Shown: positions 17,193-26,468 of the stretch, piece after piece
Layout of the letters: the number at the start of each line of letters is the position of its first letter
Position numbering within the stretch: position 1 is the first letter of the stretch
NCBI RefSeq assembly: GCF_020216065.1
Contig: NZ_JAIWNA010000001.1
Coordinates: forward strand, 694,505 to 758,504
DNA length: 64,000 nucleotides
Origin: Nocardia rosealba
GTDB taxonomy: Bacteria; Actinomycetota; Actinomycetes; Mycobacteriales; Mycobacteriaceae
Direction: 5' to 3'
The notes under the pieces: model-generated
Told to the model about the DNA's origin: nothing
Seen by the model: only the letters and a program-made list of their open reading frames with translations
The model's database searches: none
Position numbers and translations under genes: made by a program

Positions 17193-17227
17193 AAGCGGCC
17201 GCATCCGGTATCCGGGTGCGGCCGCTT
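17193..17227. terminator. Terminator between metB and greA
   Basis: AAGCGGCCGCA and its complement form an 11-bp stem around 13 nt that can itself pair CCGG/CCGG. Situated between two converging genes. Confidence 0.85.
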
Positions 17228-17267
17228 GCGTTCGGGTTCTATTTCACGGGGCTCGAGGCGGCCGTGT

Positions 17268-17759
17268 TCAGCCGTGGTAGGGCTCCGCGCTGACCAGGGT
17301 CACCTTCATGGTGTTGCCGTTGGGCAGCGTGTATTCGCGGGTCTCGCCCACCTTGGCGTCGATCAGCGCGCCGCCGAGCGGGGAGTTCGGCGAGTAGGTC
17401 TCGAGATCGGTGGCGCCGAGGCCCTCTTCGCGGGTGGCGATCAGGAAGGTCTCGGTATCGCTCTCGTCGCCGTCGTAGTAGACGGTGACAACCGAACCGG
17501 GCAGTGCCACACCGGACTTGGTGGGTGCCACGCCGACCTTGGCGTTGTTGAGCAGTTCCTGCAGCTGGCGGATACGCGCCTCCTGCTGGCCCTGCTCCTC
17601 ACGCGCGGCGTGGTAGCCACCGTTCTCCTTGAGGTCGCCTTCTTCGCGACGCTCGTTGATCTCGGCGGCAATGACCGGACGATTGGCAATGAGCGAGTCC
17701 AACTCACTCTTGAGCCTGTCGTGCGACTCCTGGGTAAGCCAGGTCACATTCTCGGTCAT
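17268..17759 (-). CDS. greA: Transcription elongation factor GreA
   Basis: 163 residues. The N-terminal coiled coil to about 78 includes [18 protein letters not shown], the tip that enters the RNA polymerase secondary channel and stimulates cleavage of backtracked RNA. The C-terminal FKBP-like domain carries [12 protein letters not shown] and the [11 protein letters not shown] strand. The ATG at 17759 is chosen over GTG 17768 because GGGAG is then 8 nt upstream; the GTG lies inside that ribosome site. An unusually long and structured 5' leader precedes it. Confidence 0.93.
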   Translation of the reverse strand: MTENVTWLTQESHDRLKSELDSLIANRPVIAAEINERREEGDLKENGGYHAAREEQGQQEARIRQLQELLNNAKVGVAPTKSGVALPGSVVTVYYDGDESDTETFLIATREEGLGATDLETYSPNSPLGGALIDAKVGETREYTLPNGNTMKVTLVSAEPYHG

Positions 17760-17960
17760 CTCGATCACTCCCTAGTAGTTGTTCCCGGCGCACCGGGATT
17801 CCCTGAAACCGGTGCCACGCCCCCGGTAGGAGGGCATGCACCAGCCCGACGGCTGGAGCGATCCTGGGGGTGAACCCGTAACCCGGAAACAGCATCGCTG
17901 GCCGCCAATGCAGCAAACACGGCTCCGAGCCCCGGAACCGTGTATCAAGCTATTTTAGCA
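17760..17960 (-). promoter_or_regulatory. greA promoter and long structured 5' leader
   Basis: TGC-TAAAAT on the minus strand (17952-17960) is an extended -10 box, placing the 5' end near 17945 and leaving a leader of about 185 nt. Three local stems are visible: CACGG..TCCG paired with CGGA..CCGTG, CCAGCC-GTC-GGGCTGG, and CCCGG-TGCG-CCGGG. A CCCTCCTA stretch midway could pair with the TAGGGAG ribosome site of greA. No known riboswitch consensus was recognised. Confidence 0.5.
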
Positions 17961-17999
17961 TGTCTCACAAAGATGCAGGTCAGGGCCGATCGTGGGGCG

Positions 18000-18458
18000 T
18001 CAGCGCAGCCGCAGGTAGCTGGGCACGTCCTCGGTGCAGCCGTAGATGTCGCCCGCCGAGGGGCGGCTGGATGCCTTGACCGTGGTGCTCACCTGCACGC
18101 TGGTCGCCTCCGAGCCGGGCACGAGAATCTCGCGCCTGCCCACTTCGGCGCCGTCACGGTCCATCGCCCGCACGAAGCACACCACGGCGTTGCGCGGCTC
18201 GTCGCGGGTCACCTTCACCCGCATCTCCAGCGTCGAGTCGTCGACGACCACGTAACCGAGCTGCTCGGTCTCGATCGCCTTCGGGCCGTATTTCTGGAAA
18301 CCGAGATAGGCGACGACGAACCCGGCGAGCACCACGCCGACACCGAGCAAAGCGAGCACCCAGGGGCGACGCACCGGCGGTTTTGTGCCATACCGTTCGG
18401 CGTGTCGCGCTGCTGAGTCGGCCGGGCTCGCGGCGGAGTGCGGTGCGGGCTCGGTCAT
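18000..18458 (-). CDS. DUF4307 membrane protein
   Basis: 152 residues: a disordered Ala/Pro-rich N-terminus, one membrane helix near 32-52 ([20 protein letters not shown]), and an extracytoplasmic beta-rich domain with [15 protein letters not shown] and [18 protein letters not shown]. This matches DUF4307 (Rv1081c in M. tuberculosis by gene order). Function unknown. Two cysteines, in VVCFVRA and YGCTEDV, could form a disulfide. The TATAGT -10 box at 18507-18512 lies about 50 nt upstream. Divergent from mca. Confidence 0.8.
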   Translation of the reverse strand: MTEPAPHSAASPADSAARHAERYGTKPPVRRPWVLALLGVGVVLAGFVVAYLGFQKYGPKAIETEQLGYVVVDDSTLEMRVKVTRDEPRNAVVCFVRAMDRDGAEVGRREILVPGSEATSVQVSTTVKASSRPSAGDIYGCTEDVPSYLRLR

Positions 18459-18504
18459 CGGTTCTCGCTCCCGGGGGTGGTCGGAACAAAAGCGGGGTCG
18501 GATG

Positions 18505-18525
18505 GAACTATAGGGACTGTAGTTC
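18505..18525. promoter_or_regulatory. Divergent promoter region DUF4307 / mca
   Basis: GAACTA and TAGTTC form a 6-bp inverted repeat around 9 bp. It includes TATAGT on the minus strand (18507-18512), a good -10 box for DUF4307. The symmetry may be a regulator site acting on both genes. Confidence 0.45.
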
Positions 18526-18560
18526 TGACACCCGCGAGCGAGAGCGATGGTGAACGAGAC

Positions 18561-19445
18561 GTGAGTGGCCTTCGCCTCATGGCGGTGCACGCCCACCCCG
18601 ACGACGAATCGAGCAAGGGCGCCGCGACCACGGCCAGGTACGCGGCCGAGGGCGTCGACGTCCTGGTCGTCACCCTGACCGGTGGCGAACGCGGCAGCAT
18701 CCTCAACCCGGCCATGGACACCCCGGGTGTCCTCGACCGGATCGAGGAGGTCCGGCGCGAGGAGATGGCCGCGGCCGCCCATGCGCTCGGCGTGCGCCAG
18801 CAGTGGCTCGGTTTCGTCGACTCCGGTCTGCCCGAGGGCGACCCGCTGCCGCCGCTGCCCGAGGGTTGCTTCGCGCTGGTCCCGCTCGAGGAGGCCACCG
18901 AGGCGCTGGTCAAGGTGGTGCGCGAGTTCAAACCGCACGTGATCACCACCTACGACGAGACCGGCGGCTACCCGCACCCCGACCACATCCGCTGCCACGA
19001 GGTCTCGGTCGCCGCGTTCGACGCGGCGGGCGACCCGGAGGCGTTCCCCGATGCGGGCGAGCCGTGGACCCCGCTGAAGCTGTACTACGACCACGGCTTC
19101 AGCCAGAAGCGGCTCGAGACCTTCGCCGCCGAGTTCGAGCGTGAGGGCAAGCCGTTCCCGCTGCAGGAGTGGCTGGACCGGATGCGTCAGTACGCGGCGG
19201 CGCGCGGCGACATCATGGCCCGGGTCACCACGCAGATCGAGTGCTCGAAATACTTCCCCCAGCGTGACGACGCCCTGCGCGCGCACGCGACCCAGATCGA
19301 TCCCAACGGCGCGTTCTTCGCGATCCCGTTGGAGATGCAGCAGCGGCTGTGGCCGACCGAGGAGTTCGAATTGGCCAAGACCAGAGTATCCACCGCCATC
19401 CCGGAGACCGACCTGTTCGCCGGTATCGAGGACGCCGACCGGTGA
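18561..19445 (+). CDS. mca: Mycothiol S-conjugate amidase
   Basis: 294 residues, LmbE/PIG-L zinc hydrolase. AHPDDE at 11-16 supplies the zinc ligands His12 and Asp15 and the general base; PHPDH at 138-142 supplies His142. The length and TLTGGERGS match Mca more than the shorter MshB. It cleaves mycothiol S-conjugates to a mercapturic acid and GlcN-Ins, detoxifying electrophiles and antibiotics. The GTG at 18561 gives the usual start [11 protein letters not shown]. Its stop overlaps the next start (GTGA), so the small downstream gene is co-translated. The order matches Rv1082-Rv1083. Confidence 0.9.
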   Translation: MSGLRLMAVHAHPDDESSKGAATTARYAAEGVDVLVVTLTGGERGSILNPAMDTPGVLDRIEEVRREEMAAAAHALGVRQQWLGFVDSGLPEGDPLPPLPEGCFALVPLEEATEALVKVVREFKPHVITTYDETGGYPHPDHIRCHEVSVAAFDAAGDPEAFPDAGEPWTPLKLYYDHGFSQKRLETFAAEFEREGKPFPLQEWLDRMRQYAAARGDIMARVTTQIECSKYFPQRDDALRAHATQIDPNGAFFAIPLEMQQRLWPTEEFELAKTRVSTAIPETDLFAGIEDADR

Positions 19446-19711
19446 TTCTGGCTCTCCTCGCACAAGACCCCGGCACCCCGACCGGCCCGGAGTTCGGCAA
19501 GGCCTCCCCGCTCGGCCTGCTGATCGTGTTGATCCTGCTGGCCGGCACCGTCCTGCTGGTTCGTTCGATGAACAAGCACCTCAAGGGCCTGCCGGAGACG
19601 TTCGAACCCGAACACCCCGAACCGGATCAGAAGGCCGACGACGGCACCGACCCGGGCGCGATTCCGGACACCGGCGACGGCACCGAACCACCGAAACCGG
19701 CGGCGACCTAA
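19442..19711 (+). CDS. Small membrane protein coupled to mca
   Basis: 89 residues. One membrane helix at about 24-41 ([17 protein letters not shown]) and a cytoplasmic tail rich in Asp, Glu and Pro. It corresponds by position to Rv1083. The start GTG overlaps the mca stop by 4 nt. No function is known; coupling suggests a link to Mca or to its placement near the membrane. Its stop overlaps that of the converging small gene by 4 bp. Confidence 0.75.
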   Translation: MILALLAQDPGTPTGPEFGKASPLGLLIVLILLAGTVLLVRSMNKHLKGLPETFEPEHPEPDQKADDGTDPGAIPDTGDGTEPPKPAAT

Positions 19712-19899
19712 CGGGCCAGATCGGCCACCAGTTCACCGATCAGATCGCGAGCGGCCTCGGCGTGTTCGGCGACCTGCCGTGGCGCGCCCCTGGCACTGAG
19801 TTCGATGGTCTTGTTGATCAAGCCGAACGCGATGATCAGCTGCCGCAGAGCAGCCCGGCGCTCGGACGGTGTCATGTCGGAAGCCGTCGGCTGGGTCAT
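19708..19899 (-). CDS. Small helical hypothetical protein
   Basis: 63 residues, predicted all-helical, soluble: SERRAALRQLIIAFGLINKTIEL and [23 protein letters not shown] in parts. Not recognised. The ATG at 19899 has TTAGCT 6 nt upstream and no Shine-Dalgarno sequence, fitting the leaderless pattern; an earlier start at 19953 is possible but adds unpatterned sequence. Confidence 0.55.
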   Translation of the reverse strand: MTQPTASDMTPSERRAALRQLIIAFGLINKTIELSARGAPRQVAEHAEAARDLIGELVADLAR

Positions 19900-19968
19900 C
19901 GTCACAGCTAAGGGATCGCCGCAGGTGGTGGGTTCGTTTCGCCTGAGACGCAATCGTTGCCGCCGCGA

Positions 19969-20367
19969 TCACCAGTCGATGAGGTCGAGTTCGTGCAGGC
20001 GGCGGAACACCATCATCGAACCGGGCGCCACCTGGGTCATGCCCGCGTATTCACTGACCGTGAAGTACCGGAATTCGGCGATTTCCCCGGTGGCCTGCGG
20101 TTCGCCGGTGAGGTCGGCGAGGAAACACGTCATGTGCAGCGGGGTGTTGCGGCCGTGACCGAACGCCTCGGCCTCGAAGATCCCCAGCTCGGACACACCG
20201 TCCAGACCAACGCCGAGCTCCTCCTCGATCTCGCGATGCAGAGCTTGTAAAGGGGTCTCGCCGGGATCGATCTTGCCGCCCGCCATGTAGAAGACATCCT
20301 TGCCTTCCGGGCGCGTCTGAATCAGCCTGCGGTCGCGAACATGGGCGAGGGCGGCGGTGCGGATCAT
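19969..20367 (-). CDS. Nudix hydrolase
   Basis: 132 residues. The Nudix box is complete: Gly31-x5-Glu37-x7-Arg45-Glu46-Ile47-x-Glu49-Glu50-x-Gly52-Val53, giving the Mg2+-binding helix that hydrolyses nucleoside diphosphates linked to another group. The substrate is not predictable. TAGAGT at 20374-20379 (minus strand) lies 6 nt before the ATG, a leaderless-type start. Confidence 0.85.
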   Translation of the reverse strand: MIRTAALAHVRDRRLIQTRPEGKDVFYMAGGKIDPGETPLQALHREIEEELGVGLDGVSELGIFEAEAFGHGRNTPLHMTCFLADLTGEPQATGEIAEFRYFTVSEYAGMTQVAPGSMMVFRRLHELDLIDW

Positions 20368-20411
20368 GGGTTCACTCTATTGAGCGAACGGCTTCGAATC
20401 ATGTCGAACGG

Positions 20412-21263
20412 TCAGGTGTCTGGGTCAGCGACCGTGAGACTGGTCTCGCCGGATCCGATGAGGGCACGTGAGGTGTCCTTGAGGTCGACTCCGGAGCGGC
20501 CGAGTGCGCGGGCGCCCGCGACGAGCCCGGCCACCACCCGTGCCGCGTCGGTATAGGCCAGACCGTCCGGCGGGTGGATATTGGACACACAGTTGCGTTC
20601 GGCGTCGGCACGGCCGGGGCGCGGCGCGTGGGTGAGATAGATGCCGAGACTGTCGGCCACGGACAGACCGGGCCGTTCCCCGATCACGACGAGCAGGGTT
20701 CGCACGCCCATGGCCTCGGCGATGTGGTCGCCCAGCGCCACCCGCGCCTGGGTGGCGATCACAGGTGGGGCGATGGTGTAGCCGCCGAGTTCGCCTGCCA
20801 GCGCGGACAGCAGGCCCGCGCCGTGGTCGGTGAGTGCGCGGGGAGACAGGCCGTCAGCGAGGACGATGCCGATATCGAAGTCGCCGTGGGTGATCGGCGA
20901 CAGGTCGGCGGGGAGCCTGCCGAGATCGGGTCGGCGCAGGTACTCCGAGCGGGAGGCGGCCTTACTCGTCACCGTCACCGGCTTGCCGAGCCCGACTTCC
21001 GCTATGCGGTTGACGAATTCGTCGACAGCCAGCGGTTCGTGCACGGCGTCCCGGGCGGCGGCGTGGGCGGCGCGCAGGGCGAGAACCTCGCTGGTCGGCA
21101 GGGCGTTGCCGGTGCGGCCGAGTCCGATCCTGGACTGGGTGGTGCTGCGCAACTGAGCCCAGAAGTCTTGGGAAACATCAGTTTCCGAACCATTACTTGT
21201 CTCCGGTGCGGCCACCGTATCGCGCACGATCTCGGCTTCGCGTGGCGAGTTCGAGCCGCTCAT
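20412..21263 (-). CDS. eutC: Ethanolamine ammonia-lyase small subunit
   Basis: 283 residues. The N-terminal 40 are variable; from about 45 the protein matches EutC: QSRIGLGRTGNALPT, THGDFDIGIVLADGLS, VVIGERPGLSVADSLGIYLTH and AERNCVSNIHPPDGL. With EutB it forms the adenosylcobalamin-dependent lyase that splits ethanolamine into acetaldehyde and ammonia. The ATG at 21263 overlaps the eutB stop (ATGA), so the subunits are coupled at translation; the much longer open frame upstream is a shadow of eutB. Confidence 0.95.
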   Translation of the reverse strand: MSGSNSPREAEIVRDTVAAPETSNGSETDVSQDFWAQLRSTTQSRIGLGRTGNALPTSEVLALRAAHAAARDAVHEPLAVDEFVNRIAEVGLGKPVTVTSKAASRSEYLRRPDLGRLPADLSPITHGDFDIGIVLADGLSPRALTDHGAGLLSALAGELGGYTIAPPVIATQARVALGDHIAEAMGVRTLLVVIGERPGLSVADSLGIYLTHAPRPGRADAERNCVSNIHPPDGLAYTDAARVVAGLVAGARALGRSGVDLKDTSRALIGSGETSLTVADPDT

Positions 21264-22672
21264 CGAGTGCCCGCCAGTGCGCGCAGGGGAGAGGACAGCG
21301 GTTCCACTTGTCGCAGTCTGCCTTTCGCGTCGAGCATGCCGAGTCCTGACAACCACGCCTCGAATTCCGGTGCGGGGCGCAGGTCCAGGACCTTGCGGGC
21401 ATAGAGGGCGTCGTGGAAGCTCAGACTCTGGTAGCCGAGCATCACGTCGTCGGCACCGGGCACCGCGATGACGAACGCGCAGCCCGCCGCGCCGAGCAGG
21501 GTGAGCAGGGTGTCCATGTCGTCCGCGTCGGCCTCGGCGTGGTTGGTGTAGCAGACATCGACGCCCATCGGCAGGCCGAGCAGCTTCCCGCAGAAGTGGT
21601 CCTCGAGCCCGGCGCGGATGATCTGCTTGCCGTCGTAGAGGTACTCGGGCCCGATGAAGCCGACCACCGTGTTGACCAGCAGCGGCTCGAGGTCGCGGGC
21701 CACGGCGTAGGCGCGGGCTTCCAGCGTCTGCTGGTCGACCGGTCGATTCCCCACGCCCAGATGGGCATTCGCGCTCAGCGCCGAACCCTGCCCGGTCTCC
21801 AGGTACATCACGTTGTCGCCGACCGTGCCGCGCCGCAGCGATCGACCCGCCTCGTTCCCCTCGCGCAACAGCGAGATGTTCACGCCGAAACCGGAATTGG
21901 CGCCCTCGGTGCCCGCGATGGACTGGAAGACCAGGTCCACCGGCGCACCCGCCTCGATCAGGCCGATGGTGGTGGTGACGTGGGACAGCACACACGACTG
22001 GGTAGGGATGTCGAATCGCAGGCGCACCTCGTCGAGCAGGTGCAGCAGGTCGGCGGTGGCCTGCGGTGAATCGGTGGCCGGGTTGATGCCGATCACCGCG
22101 TCACCGCAGCCGAGCAGCAGGCCGTCGAGGGTAGCGGCGGCGATCCCGCGCGGGTCGTCGGTGGGGTGGTTGGGTTGCAGGCGGGTGCTCAACCGGCCGG
22201 GTAGGCCGATGGTCGTGCGGAACGCCGATGTCACCGTGGCGGCCCTGGCCACCGCGATCAGGTCCTGGTTGCGCATGATCTTGCTGACCGCGGCGACCAT
22301 CTCGGGGGTGAGCCCGGGCGAGACGGCGGTCAGGGTCGCGGCCGCGTCGTCGGTCGCGGCGACCGCGAGCAGCCAGTCGCGCAGGCCGCCGACGGTGAGG
22401 TGCGCGATCGGCGCGAAGGCCGCGCGATCGTGGCTGTCGATGATCAGCCGGGTGACCTCGTCGGACTCGTAGGGCACGACCACCTCGGTGAGGAAGGTCC
22501 GCAGCGGCACCTCCGCCAGCGCCCACTGCGCGGCCGCGCGCTCGGCGTCCGTGTCGGCCGCACAGCCGGCGAGCTGGTCACCGCTGCGCAGCGGGGTGGC
22601 CTTGGCCAGCAGGTCGACCAGCCCGTCGAAGGTGTAGGTGGTGACGTCGATGGTGCTGCGGTACTTCGTCAT
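21260..22672 (-). CDS. eutB: Ethanolamine ammonia-lyase large subunit
   Basis: 470 residues, complete. LLAKATPLRSGDQLAGCAA near the N-terminus, GINPATDSP, HVTTTIGLIEAG, NTVVGFIGPEYLYDGKQIIRAGLEDHFCGKL and YTNHAEADADDMDTLL are EutB landmarks forming the substrate and cobalamin face of the TIM barrel. The ATG at 22672 aligns with EutB starts. The only good Shine-Dalgarno sequence (AGAGGAGG) is about 30 nt upstream, separated by a small GGCGCC-GACC-GGCGCC stem that could bring it near the ATG. 94 bp separate it from the permease gene. Confidence 0.95.
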   Translation of the reverse strand: MTKYRSTIDVTTYTFDGLVDLLAKATPLRSGDQLAGCAADTDAERAAAQWALAEVPLRTFLTEVVVPYESDEVTRLIIDSHDRAAFAPIAHLTVGGLRDWLLAVAATDDAAATLTAVSPGLTPEMVAAVSKIMRNQDLIAVARAATVTSAFRTTIGLPGRLSTRLQPNHPTDDPRGIAAATLDGLLLGCGDAVIGINPATDSPQATADLLHLLDEVRLRFDIPTQSCVLSHVTTTIGLIEAGAPVDLVFQSIAGTEGANSGFGVNISLLREGNEAGRSLRRGTVGDNVMYLETGQGSALSANAHLGVGNRPVDQQTLEARAYAVARDLEPLLVNTVVGFIGPEYLYDGKQIIRAGLEDHFCGKLLGLPMGVDVCYTNHAEADADDMDTLLTLLGAAGCAFVIAVPGADDVMLGYQSLSFHDALYARKVLDLRPAPEFEAWLSGLGMLDAKGRLRQVEPLSSPLRALAGTR

Positions 22673-22766
22673 CCGAAGTGCGGCGCCGGTCGGCGCCGTC
22701 CTCCTCTCGCGAGTGCGTGGTTGACGCTCGGCAGACACGGCCGAGCGAGGGACAACGGTCAGCGGA

Positions 22767-24233
22767 TCACTCGAGTTCCTCTTCGGCTTTGGCCAGCGCG
22801 GCGAATTCCTCGTCGGGCGACTTGGCGACCAAGTGGTGGCGACTGTAGAGGCCGAAGTACGCCATGAAGGCGCAGAACACGCCGAGGGTGAACAGCGCCG
22901 CCTTCGGGTCGACCAGGAAGGTCGCCGCCACCGAGGCGGCCGCGATCACCAGCGCGAACGACGTGGTGGCGATGCCGCCGGGGGTCCGGTAAGGGCGGGG
23001 CATGTTCGGCTCACGAACGCGAAGCACGATGTGGCTCACCATCATCAGCACGTAGCTCACGGCCGCGCCGAACACGGCCATGTTGAGCAGCATCGCTCCC
23101 TCACCGGTGAGCGAGAGGGCGAAGCCGATGATGCCGGGCACGACCAGCGCGAGCACCGGCGCCTTACGGGAGTTGGTCACCGACAGGCTGGTCGGCAGGT
23201 ACCCGGCGCGGGAGAGCGCGAAGGTCTGGCGCGAGTACGCGTAGACGATGGAGAAGAAGCTGGCAACGAGTCCGGCCAGGCCGATGTAGTTGACGACCTT
23301 GGCCGCCGGGCTGTCGCCGAGCGCCTCGACCAGCGGGTTGCCCGAGGCGGAGGCGTCCTGGGCGCCGAGCGCACCGGTCACCAGGAACAACACCACCGCG
23401 CCGGTGACCATCAGCATCAGCATCGCCACGATGATGCCCTTCGGCACGTTCTTCTCCGGTTCACGCGCCTCCTCGGCGGCCAGCGGCACGCCTTCGACGG
23501 CGAGGAAGAACCAGATGGCGAACGGGATCGCCGCCCAGATGCCCAGGTAGCCGAACGGGAGGAACGCCGAGGAGCCGGTGGCCGCCGCATCTGGCGCGAT
23601 GTTCGTCAGGTTCGCGGCATCGAACCGGCCGACCGCCGCGATCGCGAACACGACCAGGCCGACCAGCGCGATCGCGGTGATCACGAACATCGCCTTGAGC
23701 GCCTCACCCGCGCCACCGAGATGGATGCCGATGAACAACGCGTACACCGCCAGATACACCCACCAGCCGTCGGTGATCCCGAACAGGTTGAGCGATTCCA
23801 CATAAGCGCCGATGAAGGTGGCGATGGCGGCGGGCGCGATCGCGTACTCGATGAGAACCGCTGTGCCCGTGGCAAATCCGCCCCAGGGCCCGAGAGCGCG
23901 CCGGGCGAAGGTGTAGCCACCGCCCGCGGCAGGCAGCGCCGAGGACAGTTCGGCCATGCCGAGGACCATGGCCAGATACATGCCGGCGATGATCACCGAG
24001 GCGATCAACAGGCCACCGAATCCGCCTTCGGCCAGGCCGAAATTCCAGCCGGAATAGTCGCCGGAGATCACGTAACTCACGCCGAGACCGGCCAGCAGCA
24101 CCCAGCCGGCGGTGCCGGAGCGCAGGGTGCGTTTGGCGAGATAGTCGTCGGCGGGTGGTTGGGCGGTGCGTTTGGCGAGGTAACCGTCGGCGGGTGGGTC
24201 GGCGGTGGGCGCGGGAACGGCGTCGGTACTCAC
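22767..24233 (-). CDS. eat: Ethanolamine permease
   Basis: 488 residues, APC-superfamily transporter with about 12 helices. SYVISGDYSGWNFGLAEGGFGG at the first helix, ALPAAGGGYTFARRALGPWGGF and EGVPLAAEEAREPEKNVPKG (each in part) are typical of ethanolamine permeases. Position directly before eutBC supports the substrate. The N-terminal 40 residues hold a tandem duplication of PPAD-x-YLAKRT. The GTG start at 24233 has GAGGAG 8 nt upstream. A 21-bp element shared with the aldehyde dehydrogenase promoter lies 53 bp upstream. Confidence 0.88.
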   Translation of the reverse strand: MSTDAVPAPTADPPADGYLAKRTAQPPADDYLAKRTLRSGTAGWVLLAGLGVSYVISGDYSGWNFGLAEGGFGGLLIASVIIAGMYLAMVLGMAELSSALPAAGGGYTFARRALGPWGGFATGTAVLIEYAIAPAAIATFIGAYVESLNLFGITDGWWVYLAVYALFIGIHLGGAGEALKAMFVITAIALVGLVVFAIAAVGRFDAANLTNIAPDAAATGSSAFLPFGYLGIWAAIPFAIWFFLAVEGVPLAAEEAREPEKNVPKGIIVAMLMLMVTGAVVLFLVTGALGAQDASASGNPLVEALGDSPAAKVVNYIGLAGLVASFFSIVYAYSRQTFALSRAGYLPTSLSVTNSRKAPVLALVVPGIIGFALSLTGEGAMLLNMAVFGAAVSYVLMMVSHIVLRVREPNMPRPYRTPGGIATTSFALVIAAASVAATFLVDPKAALFTLGVFCAFMAYFGLYSRHHLVAKSPDEEFAALAKAEEELE

Positions 24234-24286
24234 AGGTAAAGCTCCTCATCAACAAGCAAGCGCGTAGCGACGGCAACGGTGATCGT

Positions 24287-24307
24287 CGAGGGTTGAAGAA
24301 TGGTTGA
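24287..24307. promoter_or_regulatory. Shared 21-bp element, permease copy
   Basis: Plus strand CGAGGGTTGA-A-GAA-TG-GTTGA, matching 18 of 21 positions of 26379-26399 in the same orientation. It contains GTTGA twice with a 6-bp gap. The proximal end is 53 bp before the permease start. Likely site for the GAF-domain activator. Confidence 0.6.
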
Positions 24308-24331
24308 CGACTGTTACGGCCGTGGATCCCA

Positions 24332-24366
24332 CAGGTCAGCGGCGCGTATCGCGCGCCGCCGACCTG
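24332..24366 (-). terminator. Hairpin between DUF779 and permease genes
   Basis: CAGGTC and GCGGCGCG pair with CGCGCCGC and GACCTG around TATCG with one mismatch, a 14-bp stem. It lies 31 nt past the DUF779 stop and upstream of the permease element, so it probably ends the first transcript. No T-run. Confidence 0.6.
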
Positions 24367-24396
24367 CGGAAACAGTGTGATAGTTGGTGTTTCACA

Positions 24397-24792
24397 TCAC
24401 GGTGAAACGGTGTCACCGGTGGGTGGCGGCGGCTGGGAATCCAGCTCGGCCACCTCCTCGTCGGTGAGCAGGCGTGAACGGATCAGGAACCGCACGCCCT
24501 CGGGGGCTTCCAGCGAGAAACCACTGCCCCGGCCCGGCACCACGTCGACGGTGAGATGGGTGTGCTTCCAGTATTCGAACTGGTCCGCACTCATCCAGAA
24601 CGGGATGTCGCCGGGCAGATATCCCAGCAGCACGTCCGAGCGACCCACGCGGAATTCACCGCGTGGATAGCACATGGGGGAGCTGCCGTCGCAGCAGCCG
24701 CCGGACTGGTGGAACATGACCGGGCCGTGCAGCCCGGTCAGGTCCCGGAGCAGCGTCGCCGCCTTGTCGGTGAGGTCTACTCGTCGGACCAT
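24397..24792 (-). CDS. DUF779 protein
   Basis: 131 residues. HQSGGCCDGSSPMCYPRGEF and QFEYWKHTHLTVDVVPGRG (in part) are DUF779 hallmarks; the CC, C and His residues may bind a metal. DUF779 genes are commonly found next to NAD-dependent acetaldehyde/aldehyde dehydrogenases, as here (13 bp after the dehydrogenase stop), so it probably assists that enzyme. The biochemical role is unknown. A 7-bp inverted repeat, GTTTCAC-N6-GTGAAAC at 24389-24408, overlaps its stop codon. Confidence 0.85.
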   Translation of the reverse strand: MVRRVDLTDKAATLLRDLTGLHGPVMFHQSGGCCDGSSPMCYPRGEFRVGRSDVLLGYLPGDIPFWMSADQFEYWKHTHLTVDVVPGRGSGFSLEAPEGVRFLIRSRLLTDEEVAELDSQPPPPTGDTVSP

Positions 24793-24805
24793 CAGCGGCG
24801 CACCA

Positions 24806-26323
<1,518 letters not shown>

Positions 26324-26378
26324 GTGCGGAAACTCCTCGCTGGTTCCGGTGATGCGTGACGCCCATCACTATCCACCC

Positions 26379-26399
26379 CGAGGGTTGATGAAACGTTGA
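26379..26399. promoter_or_regulatory. Shared 21-bp element, aldehyde dehydrogenase copy
   Basis: Plus strand CGAGGGTTGA-T-GAA-AC-GTTGA, 18 of 21 identical to 24287-24307, 55 bp before the aldehyde dehydrogenase start. The near-equal distance in both promoters argues for a genuine activator site. Confidence 0.6.
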
Positions 26400-26468
26400 G
26401 AGCGGATCTCGTGGCGCCCGATATCGGTGATCACGGCCCGGGAAACGGCTCTTGCGCTGCGGCGGCGC

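Noticed and set aside
17704..17916. 70-codon frame inside the greA leader
   Set aside because: No ribosome site, no codon bias, and it overlaps the greA start; the region is better explained as untranslated structured RNA.
17760..17945. Known riboswitch (cyclic-di-AMP, cobalamin or SAM type) in the greA leader
   Set aside because: Looked for their conserved boxes; none could be placed with confidence.
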